Origin: Allobosea sp. 117 | Lineage (GTDB): Bacteria > Pseudomonadota > Alphaproteobacteria > Rhizobiales > Xanthobacteraceae | Assembly: GCF_000702305.1 (NCBI RefSeq) | Contig: NZ_JNLC01000013.1 | Coordinates: 186,001 to 250,000 of the forward strand | Reading direction: 5' to 3' | Length of the DNA stretch: 64,000 nt | In this document: piece after piece, positions 10,852 through 20,023 of the stretch | Position numbering within the stretch: position 1 is the stretch's first letter | Layout: each line of letters opens with the position of its first letter | Made by a program: the position numbers and the translations under genes | The notes under the pieces: model-generated | Database searches by the model: none | Seen by the model: the letters and a program-made list of their open reading frames with translations, nothing else | Told to the model about the DNA's origin: nothing

Positions 10852-11155
10852 GGCCAGTCCTCCTCGTCGCCCTTGTCGTCGGCGTCCGGGTGCCGGCAGC
10901 CGCCTTGCGGCGGCCCTTGGAGGCAGATGCCCGGAAGCCATGTCTGGCGCGTTCGAAAATCCCGCCTCCGGGTCCGCAGCGATCTCGCGAAGAGCCTCGC
11001 GAATCATCCTGCGAACATGCGCCCGTGGCGTGTCTCGCGGGGGCGGAGCCGGCCCGGGTTCCGGCCGCATGCGGCCGTCGCGCGGAGCGGGCGCCGACGA
11101 GAGGCAGCAAAGCTTGCCCCGGACGCTTCCGAAGTTGGCGGGACCATGCCACGCA

Positions 11156-11186
11156 GAAATCATTTCCGCAATACGGAATTGATTTC
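11156..11186. promoter_or_regulatory. IclR-type operator pair between gcl and iclR
   Basis: GAAATCATTTC (11156-11166) matches the core of the IclR-family palindrome; GAATTGATTTC (11176-11186) is a second, weaker copy. Between them TTCCGCAATACGGAA (11164-11178) is itself palindromic. The 439-bp gap 10852-11290 holds both divergent promoters and no gene I can support. Confidence 0.5.
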
Positions 11187-11290
11187 TAGTTTGCGAAAAA
11201 GCTCACGATGCGCCTTATATGCTAATCAGCATTATGGCGGGCGGGTTGCGCGCCGCCTGCCACTTTTTCGCGAACGAGGACGCGAAGCCG

Positions 11291-12106
11291 ATGAACGAGG
11301 CCGTGACCATCCGCCGGCGGGGCCGCCCTTCCAGCACCGGCGCCACCGAGAGCGGCGGCGAGGTGCAGTCGCTCGACCGCGCCATCACGCTGATGGAGGT
11401 GCTGGCGGCGACCGACGGCATGACGCTCAGCGACGTGGCGCGCCGCGCCGAGCTGCCGACCTCGACCGTCCACCGGCTTCTGACGACGCTGGAGCGGCGC
11501 GGGCTGGTCGGCCACGATCCGGCGACCGGCCACTGGATGGTCGGGCTCGGCATGTTCCGCATCGGCTCGGCCTATCTGCGCATCCGGCGCCTGCCGGAGA
11601 TCGCCCGCACCCAGATCCGCGAGCTCTCCTACGCGGTCAACGAGACGGTGAACCTCTCGCTGATCGACGGCGCGGAGCTCATCTGCGTCGCGCAGGTGGA
11701 GAGCCACGCGGCGGTGCGCGCCTTCTTCCGCATCGGCGGGCGGATGCCGATCCATGCCTCGGGCGGCGGCAAGGCGATCCTCGCCGCCATGCAGCCGGAG
11801 GCGCGCCGCGCCTGGCTCGGCTCGGATCAGCTCGAGCGCTACACCGAGCACACCCATGTCAGCCGGCGGGCGCTGCAGTCCGACCTCGCGTCGATCGACG
11901 CGCGCGGCTACTCGATCGACGACGAGGAGCACACGCCCGGCATGCGCTGCGTCGCCGCCGCGGTGCTCGACGAATGGAAGGAGCCGATCGGCGCGCTGTC
12001 GATCTCGGCGCCCACGGTGCGCATGCCGCCCGAGCGGATCGCCGATCTCGGCGCCCGCGTGCGGGAGGCGGCGCGGCGGCTGACGACGCGCTATTCGGGG
12101 CTTTGA
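11291..12106 (+). CDS. IclR-family regulator of glyoxylate use (AllR/GclR-like)
   Basis: 271 aa, the length of E. coli AllR. Winged helix at about residues 20-80 (LMEVLAATDGMTLSDVARRA, TVHRLLTTLERRGL) and an IclR effector domain (IHASGGGKAILAA, GYSIDDEEHTPGMRCVAAA). Glyoxylate is the effector of AllR and IclR relatives, so it is a plausible ligand here (inference). Start ATG at 11291 is preceded by GAGGA; an upstream ATG at 11219 would add 24 poorly supported residues. Divergent from gcl with IclR-like palindromes between. Confidence 0.9.
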   Translation: MNEAVTIRRRGRPSSTGATESGGEVQSLDRAITLMEVLAATDGMTLSDVARRAELPTSTVHRLLTTLERRGLVGHDPATGHWMVGLGMFRIGSAYLRIRRLPEIARTQIRELSYAVNETVNLSLIDGAELICVAQVESHAAVRAFFRIGGRMPIHASGGGKAILAAMQPEARRAWLGSDQLERYTEHTHVSRRALQSDLASIDARGYSIDDEEHTPGMRCVAAAVLDEWKEPIGALSISAPTVRMPPERIADLGARVREAARRLTTRYSGL

Positions 12107-12134
12107 GGGGGCCAGCCCTCTGTATCCAAAAGCT

Positions 12135-12242
12135 GTCATCCCGGCCAAGCCCGTAGGGCGCCGCGCCGGGATCGTCTGCGACCGGCCGTGCCTCCTTCGG
12201 CACGCGATCCCGGATACGGCCTCATGGCCGTTCCGGGATGAC
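12135..12242. repeat. Palindromic intergenic element
   Basis: Outer arms GTCATCCCGG (12135-12144) and CCGGGATGAC (12233-12242), inner arms CCGGGATCG (12166-12174) and CGATCCCGG (12205-12213), and a central CGTGCC/GGCACG hairpin. This is the ATCCCGG-rich palindromic element common in Hyphomicrobiales gaps. I see only one copy in this window. It fills part of the 376-bp gap between iclR and frc. Confidence 0.65.
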
Positions 12243-12273
12243 GCTGTCCATTCAGCGACGAGATTCATCTGAA

Positions 12274-12304
12274 CAAAAAAATGCCGGCGTCGCAGCGCCG
12301 GCAT
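12274..12304 (-). terminator. Terminator of the oxc-frc operon
   Basis: Stem ATGCCGGCG (12281-12289) with CGCCGGCAT (12296-12304). On the minus strand the stem is followed by seven T residues, so it ends transcripts from frc1. It also stands at the end of the convergent iclR. Confidence 0.8.
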
Positions 12305-12482
12305 TTGAGTCGCCTAGGAGGAACCGAACGTTCGCGAGACGTGACCGTCCGGCGTCTTGCGACGCTTTCGGGGCATGTCCCGAAGCGTTCCGCTCCGGGA
12401 GAACGCCGGCGCGAACGTCGGCGAACGGGCGCTTGCGGCGGCGACCGATGACGGCCGCCGCGCCGAATTCAAGGAGGCGAAA

Positions 12483-13733
12483 TCACACCGCCTTGGCGTC
12501 GTGCAGGGCGGAGATCTCTTCCTGCGAATAGCCGAGGTCGGCGAGCACTTCGTTGGTGTGCTGGCCGAGCAGCGGCGAGGCCGTGACTTCAACGGTCATG
12601 TCCGAGAACTTGATCGGCGAGCCGACGGTCAGGTACTTGCCGATCTGCGGGTGATCGACCTCGACCACGGTGCCGCTGGCGCGCAGCGACGGGTCGTTGG
12701 CGATCTCCTTCATCGACAGCACCGGCGAGCAGGGGATGTCGAACTTGCGCAGGATGTCGACCGCCTCGAACTTGGTCTTGTCCGAGAGCCAGTTCTCGAT
12801 GAAGGCGAAGATGTCGAAGATCTTGTCCTGGCGGGCGATCGCGGTGTTGTAGGCCGGATCGTCGATCCATTCCGGCTTGCCCAGCGCCTTGCAGATCGGC
12901 GCCCAGGCATGGCCCTGGATGGTGAAGTAGATATAGGCGTTCGGGTCGGTCTCCCAGCCCTTGCACTTCAGCACCCAGCCCGGCTGGCCGCCGCCGCCCG
13001 CATTGCCGCCGCGCGGCACCACGTCCGAGAACTCGCCGTGCGGATACTGCGGATACTCTTCGAGATAGCCCAGCGCATCGAGGCGCTGCTGGTCGCGCAG
13101 CTTCACGCGGCAGAGGTTCAGAACCGAATCCTGCATCGACACGGCGACCTTCTGGCCCTTGCCGGTCTTGTTCTTCTGGTGCAGCGCCGTGAGGATGCCG
13201 ATGGCGAGGTGCATGCCGGTGTTCGAGTCGCCGAGCGCGGCGGCGGACACGGTCGGAGGGCCGTCCCAGAAGCCGGTGGTGGAAGCGGCGCCGCCCGCGC
13301 ACTGCGCGACGTTCTCGTAGACCTTCAGGTCCTCATAGTGGTGACCGTCCGAGAAGCCCTTCACCGAGGCGAGGATCATGCCCGGGTTGAGCTCCTGGAT
13401 GTGCGCCCAGGTGAAGCCCATGCGGTCGAGCGCGCCGGGGCCGAAATTCTCGACCATGACGTCCGATTCTTTGATGAGCTTGGTCAGGACTTCCTTGCCC
13501 TGCGGCGTCTTGGTGTCGAGGGTCAGCGAACGCTTGTTCGAGTTCAGCATGGTGAAGTACAGCGCGTCGGCGTCCTTCACATGGCGGAGCTGCGAGCGCG
13601 TGACGTCGCCGGCGCCGGGACGTTCCACCTTGATGACGTCCGCGCCGAACCACGCGAGCAGTTGCGTGCAGGCGGGGCCCGCCTGCACGTGGGTGAAGTC
13701 GATGATCTTTATCCCTTCAAGCGGCTTGGTCAT
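12483..13733 (-). CDS. frc: Formyl-CoA:oxalate CoA-transferase, paralog 1
   Basis: 416 aa class III CoA-transferase. It moves CoA from formyl-CoA to oxalate, giving oxalyl-CoA and formate. It aligns end to end with Oxalobacter FRC: start [20 protein letters not shown], catalytic Asp169 in ALGDSNTG, the glycine loop [10 protein letters not shown], and the tail [12 protein letters not shown]. Residue 48 is Gln (TRSQLR) where Oxalobacter has Trp48, a residue known to affect oxalate handling. Last gene of oxc-frc2-PAS-frc1, with a terminator downstream. The intact glycine loop suggests this is the formyl-CoA-cycling copy (inference). Confidence 0.94.
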   Translation of the reverse strand: MTKPLEGIKIIDFTHVQAGPACTQLLAWFGADVIKVERPGAGDVTRSQLRHVKDADALYFTMLNSNKRSLTLDTKTPQGKEVLTKLIKESDVMVENFGPGALDRMGFTWAHIQELNPGMILASVKGFSDGHHYEDLKVYENVAQCAGGAASTTGFWDGPPTVSAAALGDSNTGMHLAIGILTALHQKNKTGKGQKVAVSMQDSVLNLCRVKLRDQQRLDALGYLEEYPQYPHGEFSDVVPRGGNAGGGGQPGWVLKCKGWETDPNAYIYFTIQGHAWAPICKALGKPEWIDDPAYNTAIARQDKIFDIFAFIENWLSDKTKFEAVDILRKFDIPCSPVLSMKEIANDPSLRASGTVVEVDHPQIGKYLTVGSPIKFSDMTVEVTASPLLGQHTNEVLADLGYSQEEISALHDAKAV

Positions 13734-13773
13734 CTCAGGTGTTTTCCCTTTTAAGCGTTTGACGTCGTCTTCT

Positions 13774-13803
13774 CGGCCGGCATTCCCGTTCCAATGCCGG
13801 CCG
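13774..13803 (-). other. Strong hairpin between the PAS gene and frc1
   Basis: CGGCCGGCATT (13774-13784) pairs perfectly with AATGCCGGCCG (13793-13803), 8-base loop. There is no T-run on the minus strand. It could set the relative amounts of frc1 and upstream mRNA. Confidence 0.45.
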
Positions 13804-13855
13804 GCTGGTGATTAAGCCACCTTAGCTCCGGTGGTACAAAAAATTCCAGAGGAGC

Positions 13856-14290
13856 TCACCCGGCCTTCTCCTCCAGTTCGCGGAGGCGGCGGCGCAGGGT
13901 GCGCTCCTCGTTCCAGCGCTCGGTCTCGTCGCGGACCAGCGCGACGATCGCGCTCACCGTGCCGTCCGGCGCATGCAGCAGCGCCACGGTGAAGGCGATG
14001 GAGAGCGGCGCGCCGTCCTTGCGCAGCGCCGGCACCCGCAGGACCGACTCGCCGTAGCGGGTCTGGCCGCTCGCCATGGTCTCGCGATACCCCTCCCAGT
14101 GGCGTGCCCGCTGCCGCTCCGGGATGATGATGTCGAGCGACTGCCCGAGCGCCTCGGCCTCGCTGAAGCCGAAGATCCGCTCGGCCGCCGCGTTCCAAAG
14201 CACGATATCGCCGGCGGGGTCGGAGACGACGATTGCGTCTCCGACCGCCGCGACGAGCTGGTTCAGATCGACCGATGTCCGCATGGCCAT
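13856..14290 (-). CDS. Stand-alone PAS-domain protein
   Basis: 144 aa. One PAS/S-box domain at residues about 8-120 (DAIVVSDPAGDIVLWNAAAE, RIFGFSEAEALGQSLDIIIP, then a PAC-like strand ending VRDETERWNEE) and a short C-terminal coiled coil (RTLRRRLRELEEKAG). No kinase, cyclase or HTH output follows. It is in the oxalate operon, 74 nt after frc2 and 122 nt before frc1, so it may sense a pathway ligand or redox state and bind a partner (inference). The start could also be the second ATG at 14284. Confidence 0.85.
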   Translation of the reverse strand: MAMRTSVDLNQLVAAVGDAIVVSDPAGDIVLWNAAAERIFGFSEAEALGQSLDIIIPERQRARHWEGYRETMASGQTRYGESVLRVPALRKDGAPLSIAFTVALLHAPDGTVSAIVALVRDETERWNEERTLRRRLRELEEKAG

Positions 14291-14364
14291 GCACTTTCCA
14301 GAACCGCTGCCGGCCGCTCCTCCGCCATCGCTAGAGCGGGCGCGCGCCGGCGCCGTCGTCTCCT

Positions 14365-15642
14365 CTACTCCGCCGCCTGGCGCAGGGGCTCGCCCACCGC
14401 GCCGGACGCCTTGATCTCGGCGATCCGCGCGGCCTCCAAGCCGAGCACCTCGGCCAGGACCTCGTCGGTATGCTCGCCGAGCAGCGGCGAGCGCTCGACC
14501 TGCACGTCGTTGTCCGAGAGCTTGATCGGGTTGCCGACGGTCAGATAGGTGCCGCGCCCGGGATGCTCGACATTGACCAGCGTGCCGGTGGCGTAGAGCG
14601 ACTCGTCCTCGGCGATCTCCTTCATCGAGAGGATCGGGCCGCAGGGGATGTCGACCTCGTTGAGGATCTCCATGGCCTCATACTTGGTATGGGCCATCGT
14701 CCACGCCTCAATGCGGGTGAAGATCTCGTTGAGGTGCGGCAGGCGCGCCGCCGGGGTCGCGTAGTTGGCGTCGGTCTTCCAGGTCGGCTCGCCGATGATG
14801 TCGCAGATCTTCCCCCAGACCGGACCCTGGGTGATGAAGTAGATGTAGGCGTTGGGATCCTGCTCCCAGCCCTTGCATTTCAGGATGCGGCCGGGCTGGC
14901 CGCCGCCGGAATCGTTGCCGGCGCGGGGAACCGCGTCGCCGAACGGGATGCCCTCGCCATACTGGCTGTATTCGCGCAAGGGGCCGCGCTGCAGGCGCTG
15001 CTGGTCGCGCAGCTTCACCCGGCAGAGGTTGAGCACCGCGTCCTGCATGGCGCAGAGTACCTTCTGGCCGCGGCCGGTCAGCGTGCGCTGGTAGAGCGCG
15101 GTGACGATGCCGAGCGCGAGATGCAGGCCGGTGCCGGAATCGCCGATCTGCGCGCCGGTGACCATCGGCAGGCCATCGCGGAAGCCGGTGGTCGAGGCCG
15201 CGCCGCCGGTGCACTGGGCGACGTTCTCATAGACCTTGCAGTCCTCGAACGGACCGGGACCGAAGCCCTTGACCGAGGCGAGGATGATGCGCGGGTTCAG
15301 CTCCTGGATGCGTTCCCAGGTGAAGCCCATGCGGTCCAGCGCGCCGGGAGCGAAATTCTCCACCATGACGTCGCAGGCCTTCACCAGCTCCTCGAGCACC
15401 TTCTTCCCCTCCGGGTTCTTGGTGTCGAGCGTGATCGAACGCTTGTTCGAGTTCAGCATGGTGAAATAGAGGCTGTCGGCGTTCGGGACGTCGCGTAGCT
15501 GCGCGCGGGTGACGTCGCCTTCGCCCGGACGTTCCACCTTGATCACGTCCGCTCCGAACCAGGCCAGCAGTTGCGTGCAGGTCGGGCCGGACTGGACGTG
15601 GGTAAAATCAAGGACGCGGACTCCGTCGAGTGCCTTGCCCAT
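14365..15642 (-). CDS. frc: CoA:oxalate CoA-transferase, paralog 2
   Basis: 425 aa class III CoA-transferase, paralogous to the copy at 12483-13733. Start [20 protein letters not shown] with a GAGAGGA site upstream. The catalytic Asp is kept (QIGDSGTG, residue 168). The glycine loop that gates the active site in FRC reads [10 protein letters not shown] instead of [10 protein letters not shown], and residue 48 is Gln. These changes allow a different CoA donor such as succinyl-CoA or acetyl-CoA (inference). It follows oxc by 114 nt in the same operon. Confidence 0.9.
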   Translation of the reverse strand: MGKALDGVRVLDFTHVQSGPTCTQLLAWFGADVIKVERPGEGDVTRAQLRDVPNADSLYFTMLNSNKRSITLDTKNPEGKKVLEELVKACDVMVENFAPGALDRMGFTWERIQELNPRIILASVKGFGPGPFEDCKVYENVAQCTGGAASTTGFRDGLPMVTGAQIGDSGTGLHLALGIVTALYQRTLTGRGQKVLCAMQDAVLNLCRVKLRDQQRLQRGPLREYSQYGEGIPFGDAVPRAGNDSGGGQPGRILKCKGWEQDPNAYIYFITQGPVWGKICDIIGEPTWKTDANYATPAARLPHLNEIFTRIEAWTMAHTKYEAMEILNEVDIPCGPILSMKEIAEDESLYATGTLVNVEHPGRGTYLTVGNPIKLSDNDVQVERSPLLGEHTDEVLAEVLGLEAARIAEIKASGAVGEPLRQAAE

Positions 15643-15756
15643 AGGTCTTCCTCTCCTTTGGTACCGCGCGGTTTGACAAACCGTTTCTTGTTTTGATTGA
15701 GGCACGTTCTGGTCGGCACGGCGCGGGCGAGGCGGACCTCGCCCGCTGTGTCGGGA

Positions 15757-17493
15757 TCAGGACTTCTTCTTCACGACGCTCTGCGGGTTGAGGCTGCCGA
15801 TATTGCCGCTCTCGCTGCCGGCCGCCGGGTCGATCGCCGCGTTGATGAGGGTCGGAACGCCGGAGTCCATCGCCTTGTCGACGGCGCGCTTCAGCTCGTC
15901 CGGGGTCGTGACGTGCACGCCGACGCCGCCGAAGGCTTCCATCATCTTGTCGTAGCGCGAGTCCTTGACGAAGACGGTGGTGCCGGGATCGCGGCCGGTC
16001 GGATCGGTGTCGGTGCCGCGATAGATGCCGTTATTGTTGAAGATGACAATGCAGACCGGCAGGTTGTACCGGCAGATCGTCTCCACCTCCATGCCGGAGA
16101 AGCCGAAGGCGCTGTCGCCTTCGACCGCCAGCACCGGCTTGCCGGTCTCGACCGCCGCGCCGACGGCGAAGCCCATGCCGATGCCCATCACGCCCCAGGT
16201 GCCGACGTCGAGGCGCTTGCGCGGCTCGTACATGTCGATGATGCCGCGGGCGAGGTCGAGCGTGTTGGCCCCTTCGTTCACGAGGATGGCGTCTGGGCGC
16301 TCCTTGATGACGGTGCGCAGGGCGCCGAGCGCGGAGTGGAAGTCCATCGGCGCCGAGTTCTTCATCAGCTTCGGCGCCATCTTGGCGATGTTGGCTTCCT
16401 TGCGGGCGTTGATCGCGCCGGTCCATTCGGTGGACGGGGCCTGCCAGGAGCCGTCGATGCCGGCGAGCAGCGCCGAGATGCAGGAGCCGATGTCGCCGAC
16501 CAGCGGGGCGACGATCTCGACGTTCGAGTCCATTTCCTTGGGCTCGATGTCGATCTGGATGAACTTCTTCGGGGCATCGCCCCAGGTCTTGCCCTTGCCG
16601 TGCGAGAGCAGCCAGTTCAGGCGCGCGCCGACCAGCAGCACGACGTCGGCGTCCTTCAGCACGGTGGAGCGCGCCGCGCCCGCCGACTGCGGATGGGTGT
16701 CGGGCAGGATGCCCTTGGCCATCGACATCGGCAGGAAGGGAATGCCCGACTTCTCGACGAAGGTGCGGATCTCCTCGTCGGCCTGCGAATAGGCGGCGCC
16801 CTTGCCAAGGATGATCAGCGGGCGCTTGGCGGCCTTGAGCACGTCGAGCGCGCGCTTCACGGCGGACGGGGCGGGGAGCTGCGCGGGGGCGGCGTCGATG
16901 ACCTTGACCAGCGACTTGGCGCCGGCCTCGGCGTCCATCACCTGCGAGAACAGCTTGGCGGGCAGGTCGAGATAGACGCCGCCGGGACGGCCGGAGACCG
17001 CGGCGCGGATGGCGCGGGCGACGCCGATGCCGATGTCGGCGGCGTGCAGCACGCGGAAGGCGGCCTTGCAGAGCGGCTTGGCGATGGCGAGCTGATCCAT
17101 CTCCTCATAGTCGCCCTGCTGCAGGTCGACGATCTCGCGCTCGGAGGAGCCGGAGATGAGGATCATCGGGAAACAGTTGGTGGTCGCGTTGGCGAGCGCG
17201 GTCAGGCCGTTGAGGAAGCCGGGCGCCGAGACGGTGAGGCAGATGCCGGGCTTCTTGGTGAGGAAGCCGGCGATCGCGGCGGCGTTGCCGGCGTTCTGCT
17301 CGTGGCGGAACGAGACCACCCGGATGCCTTCGGCCTGCGCCATGCGGCCGAGATCGGTAATCGGAATGCCGGGCACGCCGTAAATCGTGTCGATGCCGTT
17401 GAGTTTGAGGGCATCGATGACGAGGTGGAAGCCGTCGGTCAGCTCCTGCTCTACGTCGGCGACCGGATCAATCATCTGAGCTATTGCGGACAT
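15757..17493 (-). CDS. oxc: Oxalyl-CoA decarboxylase
   Basis: 578 aa ThDP enzyme, oxalyl-CoA to formyl-CoA plus CO2. Catalytic Glu65 in [12 protein letters not shown], the family motif [20 protein letters not shown], the ThDP motif [19 protein letters not shown], and the C-terminal CoA-binding lysine tail (VVKKKS). The ATG at 17493 has a GGGAGGA site; an upstream in-frame ATG at 17538 is less likely. First gene of oxc-frc2-PAS-frc1. The 212-bp gap to gntR holds its promoter. Confidence 0.96.
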   Translation of the reverse strand: MSAIAQMIDPVADVEQELTDGFHLVIDALKLNGIDTIYGVPGIPITDLGRMAQAEGIRVVSFRHEQNAGNAAAIAGFLTKKPGICLTVSAPGFLNGLTALANATTNCFPMILISGSSEREIVDLQQGDYEEMDQLAIAKPLCKAAFRVLHAADIGIGVARAIRAAVSGRPGGVYLDLPAKLFSQVMDAEAGAKSLVKVIDAAPAQLPAPSAVKRALDVLKAAKRPLIILGKGAAYSQADEEIRTFVEKSGIPFLPMSMAKGILPDTHPQSAGAARSTVLKDADVVLLVGARLNWLLSHGKGKTWGDAPKKFIQIDIEPKEMDSNVEIVAPLVGDIGSCISALLAGIDGSWQAPSTEWTGAINARKEANIAKMAPKLMKNSAPMDFHSALGALRTVIKERPDAILVNEGANTLDLARGIIDMYEPRKRLDVGTWGVMGIGMGFAVGAAVETGKPVLAVEGDSAFGFSGMEVETICRYNLPVCIVIFNNNGIYRGTDTDPTGRDPGTTVFVKDSRYDKMMEAFGGVGVHVTTPDELKRAVDKAMDSGVPTLINAAIDPAAGSESGNIGSLNPQSVVKKKS

Positions 17494-17705
17494 CCCGTAT
17501 CCTCCCGGAGATCTTTGTCTGCACCGTTTCGCTGTCATTCTTGGAAGGCGGTGGCCGATCCGCGGCGTCCTTTGGCGGTTGTCTCCCCGCCGGCTTGAAC
17601 GCAGCTTCCCAGCCTTGCCTTCCCGTTCCTTTGCGGCATGCGCCGCCCGTTCCGTCCCCCGATCAGCTCGATCCCGTCCGGCCGAACGTGCCGGGCGGGA
17701 ACGCC

Positions 17706-18431
17706 CTAATCGAGGTCCACATGGTCCTCGACATACCTCGCCAGGCGGAGCGTATGGTCGCGGACCAGACGCTCGGCGCGGTCCGCGTCCCGCGCCTCGA
17801 GGGCCATGATGATCTCCCGATGGTCGGCCGCCGAACGTTGCGCCCGGTCCATCTCGAAGATCGTCCGATGGCGGATGGCCCTGACATGAAGGAACAGGTT
17901 CTCCGTCATCGACGCGAGCATGCTGGAGCCGCTCAGCCGGATCAGCGCCTGGTGGAAGGCAATATTCGCGGAGGAATATTCGTCACACCGGTCGCGCTCG
18001 ATCCGGGAAAGATCGAACTCCTTGAAATAGGCCCGCAACTCGGCGATCGCCTCGTCGCTCGCACGCCTCGTCGCGATGCGGGCCGCCATGCTTTCCAGCG
18101 CCGCCCATGCCTCGATCATCTCGATGATCTCGGCCTTGGTCCGGCGCACCACCAATATGCCCCGCCGGGGAACGGCGCGGAGCAGGCCTTCCTGCTCCAG
18201 CATCGCGACCGCCTCGCGGACCGGCGTCCGGCTCGCGCCCAGACGCTCGGAGATGTCCCGTTCGTCGAGCAGCAGCGGCTCGTCCGAACCGTAGATGTTC
18301 ATGTTGGTGATGGCTTCTTTGATGGCCGAGTAGGCTCGGCTCTTGAAGCTCTCCTTGACCGGCAGGCGCTCGATGGCGAGGCCATTGTCGCCGCTTTGCC
18401 AGCGCTTGTTCACAACTGCCTTGCTGCTCAC
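17706..18431 (-). CDS. GntR/FCD-family regulator 1 of the oxalate cluster
   Basis: 241 aa from the GTG at 18431, chosen because AGAGGA lies 7 nt upstream; an ATG at 18482 would extend it by 17 residues but lacks a ribosome site and overlaps the operator at 18477-18493. Winged helix around [20 protein letters not shown] and RRGILVVRR, then an FCD ligand domain with its typical histidines ([29 protein letters not shown]), likely metal- and carboxylate-binding. Upstream neighbour of oxc on the same strand and close paralog of the next gene. Confidence 0.9.
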   Translation of the reverse strand: MSSKAVVNKRWQSGDNGLAIERLPVKESFKSRAYSAIKEAITNMNIYGSDEPLLLDERDISERLGASRTPVREAVAMLEQEGLLRAVPRRGILVVRRTKAEIIEMIEAWAALESMAARIATRRASDEAIAELRAYFKEFDLSRIERDRCDEYSSANIAFHQALIRLSGSSMLASMTENLFLHVRAIRHRTIFEMDRAQRSAADHREIIMALEARDADRAERLVRDHTLRLARYVEDHVDLD

Positions 18432-18476
18432 CAGGGCGTCCTCTGCGAACGTCCGCGGGAAATTTCCGGCGGACAT

Positions 18477-18493
18477 TGGCATACCAAATACCA
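18477..18493. promoter_or_regulatory. GntR-type operator upstream of gntR1
   Basis: TGGCATACCAAATACCA; its reverse complement matches the site at 6914-6930 in 16 of 17 positions. It lies 46-62 nt before the preferred GTG start of gntR1, a classic place for autorepression. A perfect palindrome GGAAATTTCC (18458-18467) lies between it and the gene. Confidence 0.6.
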
Positions 18494-18596
18494 GGGTGTC
18501 AATCTGACCGGCGGGTTTTCACCTGCTCCCCTTCTCCTTGCGTTTGCGGGAATGCCGATTGCCGACATTGCCTCAGGAAAAGAATGAGTTATCGAA

Positions 18597-18616
18597 ATTC
18601 CGTATGCAATATACCA
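18597..18616. promoter_or_regulatory. ATTCCGTAT-type site in the gntR1-gntR2 gap
   Basis: ATTCCGTATGCAATATACCA. The 9-mer ATTCCGTAT recurs in reverse at 19661-19669 (before gntR2) and 11171-11179 (gcl-iclR gap); the right end ATACCA resembles the TGGTAT half-site. The rest of the 374-bp gap (18483-18856) shows no gene. Confidence 0.35.
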
Positions 18617-18856
18617 CATTTTTGCGCAGTGGCGAGTTGCTGAAAGCGACATTCACGAAATTTGAATGACACCCCAGGGGCAGCCCGTCTGCGGCTGAAA
18701 AAGCGGGGATCGGGACCGGCTGCGGCGGCCCGCTTGTCCGCCAGCCGGCATCCTGAAAGGTGAACGGCGGCGGACTGCGGGCGAATCAGCGCATTGCCGC
18801 GTCCGGCATCGCGGGGCGCGGCTCGGCAAGCCCGAAGGGGCGAGGCTTCAGGTCGT

Positions 18857-19558
18857 TCAGGTCGGGAACTTGCCGTGCTTCTCGACATGGGCGGCGAGGC
18901 CCAGCGTGTGCTCGCGCACCAGCTTCTCGGCGAGATCGGCATCGCGGGCGACGAGCGCGGCGATGATGGCGCGATGCTCCTGCAGCGAGCGCTCGGAGCG
19001 GTTCTCCTGCCGGACCGAAACGGCGCGGATGCCGCGGATATGGATGAACAGATTCGCCGTCATCTCGGCGATCATCGCGCAGTTGCTGAGGCGGATGATG
19101 GTCTGGTGGAAGCGGATATTGGCGTCCGAGTACTCGTTCATGTGCTCGGCCGGCGCCTCGGCCTCGAAGTCGTGGAACATGTCGCGCAGGCCGGCCAGCT
19201 CGCGGTCGCTGGCGCGGGTCGCGGCGAGGCGCGCCGCCATGCTCTCGAGCGCGGCCCAGACGATGATCATTTCGATGATCTCGCGCTTCGACTTGCGCAC
19301 CACGAAGATGCCGCGGCGGGGCACCGAGCGGACGAAGCCCTCCTGCTCCAGCACGGTCAGCGCCTCGCGGATCGGCGTGCGGCTGACCCCGAGGTCCTGT
19401 GAGAGCTGCCGCTCGTCCAGCCGGATCTCGCTATCCTGGCCGTACAGGTCCATTTCGGTGATCGCCTTCTTGATGGCGTCATAGGCGAGGGTGCGCAGGC
19501 TGGTGTTCGCCGCCAGAGGGGCGATGTTCAGTCTCGTCTGGGTATCTGCAGCTTCCAC
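18857..19558 (-). CDS. GntR/FCD-family regulator 2 of the oxalate cluster
   Basis: 233 aa from the GTG at 19558, preceded by AAGGAG at 7-nt spacing; a GTG at 19585 is open in frame but has no usable ribosome site. Clear paralog of the regulator at 17706: [58 protein letters not shown], with FCD histidines in FHQTIIRLS, EHRAIIAAL and REHTLGLA. Divergent from the first OFA transporter, which it probably controls (inference). Confidence 0.88.
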   Translation of the reverse strand: MEAADTQTRLNIAPLAANTSLRTLAYDAIKKAITEMDLYGQDSEIRLDERQLSQDLGVSRTPIREALTVLEQEGFVRSVPRRGIFVVRKSKREIIEMIIVWAALESMAARLAATRASDRELAGLRDMFHDFEAEAPAEHMNEYSDANIRFHQTIIRLSNCAMIAEMTANLFIHIRGIRAVSVRQENRSERSLQEHRAIIAALVARDADLAEKLVREHTLGLAAHVEKHGKFPT

Positions 19559-19660
19559 GGGGCGGCTCCTTGGCGTTGGGCGCACTTTCCGTGCGGTCTC
19601 ATCGTGGATCGCGCGCGTGATTCCTCATAGGCGCAACCGGATCGCAGGATCATATAATAT

Positions 19661-19669
19661 ATACGGAAT
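19661..19669. promoter_or_regulatory. ATACGGAAT site upstream of gntR2
   Basis: Reverse complement of ATTCCGTAT; together with the AT-rich CATATAATATAT just before it, this resembles 18597-18616. It lies about 100 nt before gntR2 in the divergent gntR2/OFA promoter region. Confidence 0.3.
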
Positions 19670-19805
19670 GTCCATGCGCCCATCGTCGCGCGGGCACCGA
19701 ACCCCCTGATACGGCGAGATTTCCGGAGGGTGCCCGATCGCGGAGCGCCGCGTCCGGCCGGCGCCTGCCGCAACGATTGTGTACGAACATTGCGTCACCC
19801 TCCCT

Positions 19806-19892
19806 CATGACGTTGCGTTAGATCAGAATTCCCTAACGTCATGTATTGACGCAAAATTTCTGCGAAAATCTGGCATGCAAAATTTTGCATGC
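19806..19892. promoter_or_regulatory. Operator region of OFA gene 1: two palindromes
   Basis: CATGACGTT (19806-19814) pairs with AACGTCATG (19835-19843). Then comes a perfect 20-bp palindrome, GCATGCAAAATTTTGCATGC (19873-19892), in an AT-rich stretch. A TTGACG at 19846 is a possible -35 box. The whole 19559-20023 gap is regulatory and contains no supported gene. Confidence 0.5.
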
Positions 19893-20023
19893 GGCACTTT
19901 TTATTGTATAGCTGATGTCATGACGCGATCCGCGCGGTTTAGATGCCGCCGATCGATCCCTCATGTCCAAAAACAACAATAACAGTATTTGAGCATCTAC
20001 CTTAGGGAAGGTCCAAGGATATC

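Noticed and set aside
8989..12156. A 1055-codon open frame on the plus strand over hyi and gcl
   Set aside because: It is antisense to well-supported gcl and hyi, has low-complexity Arg/Gly/Asp-rich sequence typical of GC-rich shadow frames, and matches no family I know.
17706..18482. ATG at 18482 as the start of gntR1
   Set aside because: No ribosome site, and it falls inside the operator; GTG 18431 has AGAGGA at good spacing and gives a length like its paralog. Kept as an alternative only.
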